Below are positions 46,583 through 56,892 of a stretch of 64,000 bases of DNA, one piece after another (position 1 is the first letter of the stretch; the number at the start of each line of letters is the position of its first letter). The position numbers and the translations under genes were made by a program. The notes beneath the pieces are model-generated. The model searched no databases, was not told the origin of the DNA, and worked only from the letters and a program-made list of their open reading frames with translations. The stretch spans positions 3,062,001 through 3,126,000 of the forward strand of contig PUDQ02000001.1 of assembly GCA_002964805.2 (NCBI GenBank), given 5' to 3'. This stretch comes from Trametes villosa (taxonomy: Eukaryota; Basidiomycota; Agaricomycetes; Polyporales; Polyporaceae).

Positions 46583-49500
46583 GTTACCGCGTCTTCATTC
46601 CTCTCCCTTGTACCAGTACATGTATCACTATCATTTCCTGCGCTCGTCGCACACATCTCAGCGTTCTCCTTCCGCGTGGCTATGTTGCGCCACTCGCGAA
46701 ATTTTCGACAGGAAGCGAAGGACTTCTACCGCTGGGACCTTCCGTTCTTCACGTCTTCCGGCGTCATACCGCCCGCGCGATGTATGTAAGTGCTTGTCAA
46801 ACCTATGTCCGACATTTGCGGATGACGAATTCAGCGATCTTGCAGGCACACTAGATCTCGATCATGGTCCAGGACGCTTCTGCAAATGCATCTACATCTG
46901 CATCGGGCGCTGGGTCTGCGGTGGCATCCCATCGAGAACGGCATCCCTGCATACCAGCTAATTCGGCACTCGCGCGGGCGGTGGTTCTCCATAGGCTCAC
47001 TTGGCGTCTTCTGGACCCCACGTTGCCTGGAGACTCGGCGACAGGGTAACAGCGTGTCGGGGTGTGGAGAGGCACAAGCACAGTCACCGGGTGTCTGGTG
47101 CACCGAGCAACATTTACGATGCCGACCAAATCAACATATCCACATTTTTCTGACATGTCTTCTGCGCATTTGTTGCGCTGATCTGTGGGGATGGTCTAGA
47201 GCCCAGGAGCTGACGCTGCACGGATCGCCGCTGGACGCCATGGAGGTCTTCTGCCGATAAAGACAATGCGTAACGCCTTCCCACTGGCAGCAGCCCGTAG
47301 CAGCGGTATGTCGCCCACACAACTTCCTGACGTCATCTGCTATTGGCTGACAGCTCGCTCGAAGGGAGGCGTACACGGTGCCGAATACAGCGGCGACGAT
47401 CGTGCGGCTTCGCGGCTTCTCTGAATCCGAGCGACACGATAGCAGCGGTGCACGTGCTGACATCACAGCTCTGCGAACGCTGCCTGGTTTCTCCGCCCGT
47501 GTTGCAGCCTTCGACGTCTGCGAGCTTGCGAGTGGTCGACGTCGATACTGCGGCCGCTCCAAGATCGCACGCGGCCGTTGGCCTGCTTCTTCGCTCGCCG
47601 GCCAAGATCTCGCAGCGGCAGCGCCTTCTTGATCACCCGCCCGCCATCGTGTCCGCGTTCTCGCAAATTCGGTTTGGCCTGTGGCCTTGTCCGCGCTCGA
47701 CATCTCCCCAGGGCTCATGCGGTTTCTGGCGCGAGAACCGTGATACGAGCACGTCCAGCTATTCAGAGCATGGCACGACCCGCAACGAGGCCCTGCCACC
47801 CTCTGCACGAATCACCGCACTAGAACGCGCCCCGGCATCACGGCGGGCCTCACCAGCACTCCACCGCCCCTCCCACAGGGCCACGCTGCGTAAGTAGGGC
47901 CCTTCCATCGCGCTCTCGAGGTGACGGTGACGGCTCTTTGGCAGCTCGCAAGCCGCAGGCAGGCCGCCCACCACCACCGCCGCCGTGCCACGCCCCCCAC
48001 GCTGCATCTCCTTTTGGCGAACCTGTCCAACTCTGTTTTCTAGGGACGGGCGAAGTGCGGCGCGCCTGGCCCCGTGTGCGCACTCGCGTTCCGCGGAAGG
48101 AGGCGTGGGCCCACCGCACGGTATCCGCCCTCCGTCGTGGCTCAGGCTGCGCCCTAAATCACCATCCTGACATCTCCCCTCCTGCCGCCCGTCGCGGCCG
48201 CTCGCGCTCGGACTTCGCACGGGACCACTCGGGCAGAACATTGCCAGTCACACTGTGGCGGCGCGCACAGCCGGTGGCTTGGCTGAGTTGCGCTCTGTCA
48301 AGTGACCGGCCGCTGGGTGGGGAGTAGGTTCGGCGTCGCCAGGGGCTGCGGCCAGAAATTGCGTCTCTCTGCATCTGTATGCATATGGCACGGCCGTTGC
48401 CAGCCCCGGAAGAGGCATGCGCGTTGTGTCGACGCCGGACGGCAGCGCCCAGCTCTAAGCCCCGCTGAATAGCCTACGAAGCGGGCGCGCTCGCCCTGGT
48501 GATGGCGGAGTGTGCGCAGGCACCGGCGACGACGTGCCGCCCGCGCCGCGCCGCGCAGAAGTACTAGTGTTGTGGTCCAATATCGTCCTACATGGCGTTG
48601 ATGCAAATGTGCAGCAGCCCCATGCACGACGACCGCGACCGCGCCGTGGGTCCACCCGACCTTTCGAAGCGTTCGATAGAGCGCCGGGCCCATTCAAGCA
48701 GTGTCACCCGCGGTTGGTGGCGATCGAATCGTCGCCCCAGATCTCGCCGTTCGTGCGTACGCCCGTCTTCTCGCTGCCCCCCTGTGAACTTGGTTCGCGA
48801 GCCGCGCCTTCCCGGGGCATATTCTCACCGCCACCCGCGCGACGTACCCCGCACGACCCCCGCACGCGCTGCCGACCCGCGTCAGCGAGGCAGGCAGGTT
48901 CTGCCCAGCATCATAGCTGGGTTCCTGGTACAGGACCGGTGGTATGGGCAATACTATGGTTTCGTCCGGGGTTGCGTGCCAGCCCGTCTACCCGTGTCAC
49001 GGCCGGAGGGCAATCGGAACGTCGGGGGCTCAGGCTAACCCGTTCGAGGGCCCGCAGCGTTTGTCAGTGATAACCATGGTGTGCGCGGTATGCCGTGGTG
49101 TGGCCAGCTGGTAGGCGAGATGTCTATCCTTGTCTGTTTTTTCTCAGGCTGGCTGTGCCGCACACAGGACCATCCAATCAGCTATCTCGCAGGCTACTCC
49201 TTCTACGGGAGGCGCAAGGCCAGCGGTGCGTCGTCCAATTGCCGGTACGCTGCAAGGACGCTCATACGTTACGACGTACATACTTGTTACAGGTACGCTG
49301 CGCGATAAGGCGGAGGCTAATACCTTGATCCTGCACGCACTACGCCCGGTTTCCAAACATGTCATGGCGCAAACATAGCTGCATCATGTCATGAAAATTT
49401 TGCTGGTTCGACAGAGCCAGGGCGTCCGGAGGCTTTCGTACGGGTGCGTCAACGGCTTCCTTCCGCCCCCACGGATCATCGCACTCACTGTATGTATGCA

Positions 49501-52500
49501 GCGCTCGGAGGACCATCGCGATCGCCAGCGGGATACTGAACTCGAGGCACGCAGAGCAGGCACGCTCGACTGTATGCCGGGCTCCAAGCAGCAACAGCCC
49601 TCCCTCCCCCGGCGAATTGTCGCGCGAACGCACGGCTCGGGCCCAAAATCGCGGACTGTGGCTCCTCGGACGAATTCGCGCCACAGACGTGATCGCTCCC
49701 CTGGCCTGCCGGCGTGCGGCCGCACATTTGTGTGCACGCCGGGCCTCCAGCGAGCCAGGCTCCAGTCAGCCAACCAGGCACGGCGCACGCCACGTCCGCG
49801 GAAAGACGACGCCCATAAACGTCAGTCGAATAGGCTCGCCAGAGTCGCGCTGCGCGCGGCGGGCGTGCGGCGATCGCCCGTACACGGCAGGCGGCCGCGG
49901 GGCGTACCACAGGAATAGCGCGCGCGCACTCACGCCTGCGCCACAGATGCCAGCGCCGCCCTTCTCCCGTATGCGCGACGCCGCCTTCGCGCAGGCGTGC
50001 GCCCACGTTCGCCGCCGCCCATTGGTGCGTGCAGCGAGGACGCGCAAACGCCGCGCTGCGCGAGGTGCGGGGTGCGTTCTCCCGCAGGAACTTGGGAGGT
50101 GTGTACGTACGTTGCCGGCCGCCCGCGAACTGTGCGTGCGGGGCTGAGCTGGGGCTGTTTGTGCGCAGGCTGGTCACGCTCGCACGCGGTGTGTACTATG
50201 ATAGCCACCAACAGATGAAAGGCTACCGTATTCACCGGCCGGGCTGTGGCACGACACGGCAAACCCCAGAAGTGCTTCTCCCGTCGGAGTGCGTCTGCAA
50301 TTCGATATCCGTACACAGGTGGATGTGGTTGGTCGGAGATGGCCTCCCGTACGAGAAGGCGCAGGAGCGCCACGCTACCGCCCTCCTACCACCTACTGCA
50401 CATTTGCGAGTAATACACGGCACGATGTTCACCCCGCACGCAGCTGACTGCCGCCAACCATCCCCACCCCCGCACTCTCGCAGCCACCGAAGTCACGAAG
50501 GTTCCGAGTCGTTCCATACTCGCGTCCGCGACACGTAAGCGAGACACCCTCCCGCGCAATGCACACCCCGAAAGTGCAGGAGAGCACGAACAGAAACTTG
50601 AAGCGCTCGCCAATCGCGAAGGCGACTCAGCTGGCCCGTCGACTCTCTGCACGCGCGCCGGGAAAGGCAGGCGATCCTCCCAGAGGGGGCATCTGGCCCA
50701 AACGGATCTGCTCACGCGAAAGAGAAGGCGACAGGGAAGCCAGCTCCGCCTCGGACGAGCCCGGCCCCGCCGATCAGGGTCGTGCTGCCCGAAACGGTCC
50801 GCCCCAGCGATCAGCCTCCCGCACCGCGAACGCGCGAAGCCAGCCCGCGCGCCCGCGCGCAGTGTGGCCCCTCTGCAGCCGCATCACACCCACGCGCGGA
50901 CGCGTTCTGCCTCGAACGACGCGCGCGCTGCGCAGCGGGTCACGTCCCTCCGTGCTGACAGACGCGCCGGCCCACGGAAGCCCGGGGCTCCAGCGGTGCG
51001 TGCGCGGAACGTGCATGCATTCAGCGCGTCTGACGCGTCCTGGCAGCGAAGGCCCACATCTGAATGAGACATCGCTCTCCGTCTTCGTGCGCGACGCCGC
51101 CCATGGGGTGTGGCCCTGGCGCCCGCCTGCCGAGCCGCGGCACCCAGGAACATGCAGGACTCAGGAAGAACGATTCAGCGAAGGGGACGTACAGCGGCCA
51201 CGGCGTTCCAGTGGAAGAGCGTGCGACGCGCAGCGCGTTCCGGGAAGAGGAAGAGGACGCCGGGCGAGCGAGGGGGCCGCGAAGTCAGGAGCTCGAGGCG
51301 AGGGGGTTCGCGCTTCGTCTTCGCCCGGCTTGGAACGCGGACTCGAAGCACGCCCGTCCGGGGCTAGAAGACACCCGCCCCTCTTCCCGAGGCGGGCGTA
51401 TACACTTCGCGGAAATCGCACCGGAGGGCCCTCCTGGGCAGGTTCTCCTCCTAAGGCCACCGGCCAAGCCTGCCAGGGACCCTGACCTCACCTGGCGCCT
51501 GCGGTCAGTATACGCTCACGGAGGTAGATCACTGATCACCCACGATGAATGCTGTGGGCCCGGAAGGGTCACGGGTCGCGCATCCCCCGCGTTTGCGATT
51601 GAACGCTATCTGCGTGGGGTGTGCCACCAGATCGCGGCGGGGCGGGCGGGGCCTAGTGGCCGGCCAGGCAGACGTTAGCGTAGCCTGTTTCAGACTTAAC
51701 GCATAATGAACGTTCAACGGCAACTTGGGCCGTCGCAGCGGAAATCTTGTCTGCAAAAAGTCTATCGGGGGCCGCCACTTAGCAGGAGTTAGGCCTTGGA
51801 TAACCATAACTTTGCGCCGTCGCGGCATCTAGCGTGTGGTGGAGCGATCCTCTTGACGTCGTAGGGGGCGTATCGTTACGCCGGGTGGATGTAGGTCCAT
51901 GGTATACATGGGCGGGGCCGCGGCCCCGCAAGTCCCTAACATGAATGCGCACTTCCTGAGGGGCCGTCTACAGACATAGCCCGGCCAAGGACACATAGTG
52001 GAGTCTTCCACCGTCTTTGTGCCCTGCTGATTGGCCGTGTTGAGTCCTAGGCATCTAGCGAGGAAACAGATAAGGCGCAACAGAACAGAAGATGCTCACC
52101 GAGTACTAGGGCGCGGTCAAGTGACACGCGCGCACACGACCACCACGCAGTTCGCGTGCACCCGTGAGTCGTCGACATTGCCGGTGCCACTGAAGCTGCG
52201 AGTCGTAGCGGGGCCTGGGCGTCCGCGTACGTGAGCAGCCCGGCCAGCCCGGGCGGAGAAGGTCCAATGTGAAGGGACTTCCACAACACCGCTCTCCGTA
52301 AGAGACGTGCGGGGCCTACGTAAAACGCCTCTTAGAGTATCGGTATCCGGGGTTAGAGGGCGTACCTGGACCACCTGGGCTCTGGCGCCTTCGAACGTCG
52401 CGTCCCGCGGCGAGTACGCGAGCGGGTGCCACATTTTGACACGCTCTGTGGACGCGGGTGGCACACCGAGTGTTTCGCGGGCGCCCTCTTACTCGGGTCT

Positions 52501-55083
52501 CGGGCCCGAACTGTGGACGCGCTAAGAGAGGCCTTCAGTGCTAGGATGAGCTGCGACAGCAACCGTTAGACGCGACCGATGCTCAGTGCTCACCATGTAT
52601 CACCATGATATACTACGCGACACGATTCATTGCCCTCCCCGTATGTAGCACGCGCGCGATCTCGGGTACGCGACGTCGACGCGCATCCACCCCGTCCCCG
52701 ACCGCGGAAGCACGCCGGGAAGTTGGGACAGCACGCGGGGCCGTGCCTGCCAGAGCGGGCGCGCTGCGTGTCCCACCTTCCCACTTCCCACCTCCCCGCC
52801 TTCAGCTTCAGCTTCCGCGCGGGCGGGGGCCCGGGGCGCAGGCGCAGGCGCACTGTATCTGGATCCTGGCTTCCGACTTCCGAGAAGTCCGAGCAGGCGA
52901 GATCAGGGCCTGGCGATGTGCCCGCTGCAGCGTCCGCGTTAGTGCGGGGAAGGGGCCTGGGAGCCTGGATCTGGAGCCGTACGTACGTGCGCATTTTCCC
53001 CGGGGATAGAGCTGGCGCGCCCCGCGACTAGTGCGACGCGGCGTTCCTGGATCTGACATTCGCCATGGGATTTCGTCGAAACACGCTGGTTCAACCAATT
53101 GCGAGTGCAGGGTTGACGACGTTGAGGAGAGCTCGCACCGTGCATCTCGGAGTGGCACATATGCCTCAACTGGGCCGTAGCTGCTGTTACCCAGATATTC
53201 CTGACAGTGACAGATTGAGCTTCGTGGCGGGATTCGCAGGCGCCGGCCCACCACATTGTCACCGTCTCTACTGAACGCCTCGGCTATCCTCAGCCGCGCG
53301 GGCGTTTCCCCAGCCTGGGCGATGCTCCTGCTGCGCCCTGGTCCGTCCCGGATCCGACCGCGCGCAGGCAGGTCACGGCCTCGTGGCCGCCGCGCGCCAG
53401 GCCTGATGCACGCACCCAGCAGACAGCAGGATCAGAGATGCGGCGCGGCGCGGGCCAGTAGACTCGTGCCCGGCGAGATTGCGCGCGCGCGGGATCTCGC
53501 GCAGCGCGCTGCAATCAGCGAGCTCGGGCGATGGGCTTCGAGAAGGCCCCTGCCGCGTTCGACCCGCCTCGGGATCGGAACGAGGCTCGCGGACGCAGTT
53601 CGAACGTGTGCGCTACGCTATCACCAGGCCCCGCGCAATGTGTTCCTGGACGAGCGACAAGAGATGCCGGATCGAGCAGCGGTGGTCACTGGTGCTGATG
53701 TGTCATGCACCCCGGGCAGGGCTCGGACGTCGGCGGGGGAGCCACTGCAGCACTCACGCCGGGCAACGAGGCGCTGCAGCTGATGCGGTCAGCTGGGGCG
53801 CGCGCCCGGACGTGCACAACGGAAGCAAAACAGAGTTGCGAAGAGCGGTGGAGGATCCTCGCCCGAGGCGGCGGAACGAGCGTGGCGGACGTGCCAGGCT
53901 TCGGGCGCCGTCGGCCTGTGCATGGATGCCGGGCTGATGGATGGATGGATATCCGGATGCGCGCTGTCGATGGGAGCGGTAAGTACTTACACGACGGTTT
54001 CGGAGGAGGAACGGGACGCAAATACGCGTTTGTTTTTCGCGCGCTCGCGCCCGCGGCACTGGGAAAGGTCGGTTCGGCGGCACGGCGTGATAGATAGCGG
54101 GCGTGCAGCGCTCCGGGCGGGATGGAGAGGTCACGGATGGATGGGATGGATAGATGGGACGGGCACGGGACGCGCGGGGCGATAGCGCTAGCCACCACGC
54201 GCACGTTGCGTGTTCGCTCGTCCGCCGCGGGTCCTGTGCGGGCAGCGTGCCCCCGCAAAGATGGGAACGCGCAGGCCTGTGCAGGCCATCGACATCATCG
54301 CCGCGATTCAGCTCACCTCGCGGGGCTGCAACAGAGGACGCGTGCCGGGCGGCGCGCGCGCAAGATACGCCGGAGAACAGGCCCGGTGCCTTCTGTCGAA
54401 CGTGCAGGAAGCCGCGGGTGCGTCAGGGCGCGCGTCGGACTTGGTGCACGCGAGCAGTGCGACCGTACGCGAACTCCGAATGCAAGTGCCACAGTTGGCG
54501 GCGTCGCGAACACGGACGGGCTCGGAGGAGCATCGGATGGGGTGATATCCGCCGCCCGAGCGTGCGCACGCCGACGCGAGAAGCCGTTTCTATTCGCCTC
54601 TGCGGCCTTCTGCGCGTCCTGCACGCGTCACGGGCCTGCCCACGCTGGGCGGAGTGGGTGCGCGATGATGTCGACGCGCACAAAGCACCGTCGCCCGTTC
54701 CCATGCCCGTCGTCGTTTCACCCGCCCCGGGACACGGACACGGCTCCGGGCTCCGGCAGCGCGCGCCGGCGGGATGAGCGATTTGATGACGGCACGGCAC
54801 GCCTCTCTCGCAGCGGAACACAACAATACGCGCTCCGGCGGCGCTGCGACGCGCGAAAATGCGCCCGTTTCGCAAATTTTTCGCGTCCAATTGTTATGAC
54901 GACCTGCCCCGCATCATGTGCGCACCGCGGGGCGGCACCCGCCGGCCGGACGTGCAGCAGGCGAGTGCGTTTGACGGGAGCGAGACAGCTGCGCGCGCGC
55001 CGAGCGAGCTGTTGCACCGCCCAGGACGGATCGCAGAGGGTATCTCAGCGGAGCGGCTGTTATCGATGGGCGATGGGCAGCGA
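46583..55083. other. Left part of the GC-rich gene desert
   Basis: About 8.5 kb with no confident gene. The sequence is strikingly rich in G, C and CpG, which leaves long stop-free frames on all six frames (Arg/Ala/Pro/Gly-rich translations); none shows a known domain. Small microsatellites of the GGAT/ATGG type occur at about 53936-53951 and 54122-54155. One possible small spliced gene is listed at 49076-49378. No tRNA B-box-like sequence was found. Confidence 0.5.
49076..49378 (+). CDS. Possible small spliced gene in the gene desert
   Basis: ATG at 49076-49078 is followed by a GTGTGC donor; a good acceptor (TTTTTTCTCAG) ends at 49147. Exon 2 (49148-49244) and exon 3 (49293-49378), separated by GTACGC...TGTTACAG, join in frame. 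The result is about 61 residues starting MAGCAAHRTIQSAISQA and ending PVSKHVMAQT. Codon bias is weak and no family is recognised. The motif GGTACGCTGC occurs at both ends of the second intron, so the intron could instead be a small duplication. Confidence 0.2.
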
Positions 55084-55091
55084 TTGCGAGG
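55084..55091. repeat. Left target-site duplication of the TIR element
   Basis: TTGCGAGG, identical to 55603-55610. The flanking bases on both sides differ, so the duplication is exactly 8 bp. Confidence 0.9.
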
Positions 55092-55106
55092 AGGACCCCG
55101 GATAAT
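55092..55106 (+). repeat. Left terminal inverted repeat
   Basis: AGGACCCCGGATAAT, perfectly complementary to 55588-55602; similarity extends to about 55140 with gaps. Confidence 0.9.
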
Positions 55107-55587
55107 GCTACCAGATGCCACATCCAGGAGGCCCAAAAATCTGGCGGTTTGGTCCGGGCCGTTTTTCGGTCTTCGAGGGCCTTTTTGGTCCGTACCGCGG
55201 ACATGACATCCTCGGAGGGGGCATTTTGGTCCGTGAATGGCGAAGGCCTACCAAAATTTCCCGGTTTTGGTTTCTTAGCCGCAGGCCGAAATCGCGTTCT
55301 ATTCACCTGATTTCGCGCTCTCATTGTCCTCAGGCCCACGAGTTCAATGCGATTCAGGCATGGCTGGTTTTTTAGCCATAATCATACTGCGCAACAAGCC
55401 CACCCCAGCCCGCAGTACCATTGTGGTCCGGCGTGGTGTACGACCTCACTGTTCCTACCCCCCTTTGGTCCGGCCAACCACGATGGCTTTTTGGGCTTCG
55501 AGGACCCCTTTTGGTCCGTCCCGTGTGAGGCATACCGTTCGAGTTGGTAGCGTTTTGGTCCGAACTGCGGATGTGGGATGCCTGAGG

Positions 55588-55602
55588 ATTATCCGGGGTC
55601 CT
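55588..55602 (-). repeat. Right terminal inverted repeat
   Basis: ATTATCCGGGGTCCT, the exact reverse complement of the left end; imperfect similarity extends inward to about 55550. Confidence 0.9.
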
Positions 55603-55610
55603 TTGCGAGG
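55603..55610. repeat. Right target-site duplication of the TIR element
   Basis: TTGCGAGG, identical to 55084-55091. Confidence 0.9.
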
Positions 55611-56676
55611 CCGAGCAGGATCAGCTGGGAGGCGGAGTGCGAGCGGGCGGACGAGGAGGGGAGAGAGGGTGCTCGGGCAGGACGAATTCGAAGCGGTGGG
55701 TGAAGCGGTGGGGGTGGGGAAGAGGATTGCCTGCGCAGACGCGTCGAACGTCGGGAGAGAAGGCGGGTGCCGCATTCATCGGGGCGGATCGCCTTCGCAC
55801 GGCACGCGCGGGGGAGGGCGAGAATGGAGGCGCATGGGACGGGCGGGCACGAGAACGCGAAGGGGCGATCGGTGGGAGCGTCCTGCGCGCGGGGCGAGGA
55901 GCGGAATCGCAGAAGAACTGCGAGTGGGATGCATCGGAGGACGCGCAGGACGCGGGCGCGGTGCCTGTCCAGTGCCCAAGCGTCCGCTGCTGCTGCGAGT
56001 GCGGGGAAACAGAGACGGCCTGCGTCATGATAACGTTATCCCCACCTCCGGCCCTGATGCGAGCCCAGATAAGATCGCACTCATCTGTCATCTCTTCCCT
56101 CGCCCGTCGCACGCGACGCCAAACCCCCAGAAGCGCACTGCCGAGCGCGGCTCCCAACAATCCCATGCTCACACGCTCCGTCCATCGCGGCTCACTGGCA
56201 AGGGACTGGTTAACATAGCAGATGGATTGCGCGGGACACTCGAGCAGATGCGTCAACGAATCCGTGGTGTGTGCGACAGAATACAAGACATGATGGGGGG
56301 TATGTACAATCGATAGCAGCTCTTCCTTCTTCTTCCGCGTCTCCTCCCTCCTCCTCCATTAGGGATATCATTCGTACAGCGCTGCGTCGGGGAAGGCGAG
56401 AATACGTGGTCGGGTTACGACGAATAGGAGCATGGTGCTCGGCATGCTATACGGTGGTGATACAAGCTTGCGACGAAGATCGAGGTTGCGACAGCAGTGA
56501 TCGAGTAGGGTACGAGACAGCTAATGGCGGCGCGTCAGCATTCCGGCGCGCCGAGACGGAACGGAGGAGCGCCGGGCGAGGGCGGCAACGGGGAATGGAG
56601 AGGGGTGGGTGGGGGAGCGCAAGACGGACACTCACATGGTGGACAACGAACTATGATACAGACATGCGCGGCGCGT
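55611..56676. other. Gene desert between the TIR element and the small Cys protein gene
   Basis: No confident gene. A minus-strand frame (56286-55621) translates to natural-looking residues (SMGLLGAALGSALLGVWRRV, then an acidic EEMTDECDLIW) but lacks GC-rich third positions and a recognised domain, so it is not called. Some of this stretch should be 3' untranslated region of the small gene. Confidence 0.4.
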
Positions 56677-56892
56677 TTACTTGAACGGGCACGTAGGCGC
56701 ATGGGCCCCGCGCCAGCCGCAGTGGCAGCACTGGGGCGAGGACGCGGAGAGGATGCACGACTCGGAGTCTGCGCCGGAGCAGGCGGCGGCGGAGGGCGCG
56801 GCGGTGGATGGTGCGTGCGCGGACGCGTGCAGATGTGATTGAGACGCGGCAGAGTGCGCGGGGGCGACGATCGCGGCGGAGTGCGAGTGCAT
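56677..56892 (-). CDS. Small Ala/Ser/His-rich protein with a CCHCGW cysteine motif, 71 residues
   Basis: A single uninterrupted frame with ATG at 56892-56890 in a good context (CACCATGC). It starts MHSHSAAIVAPAHSAASQSH, is rich in Ala, Ser and His, and ends SPQCCHCGWRGAHAPTCPFK directly before TAA. Third codon positions are almost all C or G (GCC, GCG, ATC, GTC, TCC), as in the highly used genes of this window. The Cys/His tail (CCxC, H, C) could bind a metal, and two more Cys lie before it (ACSGADSESC). On the minus strand an ATAAAA element sits about 180 nt upstream. No signal peptide or membrane span. The family was not recognised; it is the best gene candidate within the desert. Confidence 0.5.
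   Translation of the reverse strand: MHSHSAAIVAPAHSAASQSHLHASAHAPSTAAPSAAACSGADSESCILSASSPQCCHCGWRGAHAPTCPFK

Larger units (their letters stand above)
55092..55602. mobile_element. Non-autonomous TIR DNA transposon (MITE-like), 511 bp, 8-bp target-site duplication
   Basis: The element starts AGGACCCCGGATAAT and ends with its exact reverse complement ATTATCCGGGGTCCT. The inverted repeat continues imperfectly to about 50 bp (shared CACATCC and CCAAAA blocks). It is flanked by exact 8-bp direct repeats TTGCGAGG. No transposase-like frame is inside, so it would need a transposase in trans. Seven copies of TTTGGTCCG or a one-base variant lie inside, all in the same orientation. The 8-bp duplication and short subterminal repeats fit hAT, though the TIR does not begin with the usual CAG; P or Merlin types also make 8-bp duplications. 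The clean ends suggest a fairly recent insertion. Confidence 0.85.

Noticed and set aside
47131..47897. Overlapping frames of 180-225 codons on both strands
   Set aside because: Arg/Ala/Ser-rich translations on every frame, no domain, no consistent third-position bias and no convincing splice partners; this is expected from GC-rich DNA.
54859..55206. Plus-strand frame MRPFRKFFASNCYDDL running into the transposon
   Set aside because: The second half lies inside the mobile element, and the first half lacks bias or homology that would show a disrupted gene.
55621..56286. 221-codon minus-strand frame next to the transposon
   Set aside because: Natural-looking start but no third-position GC bias, a Pro/Arg-rich low-complexity end, and no recognised family.
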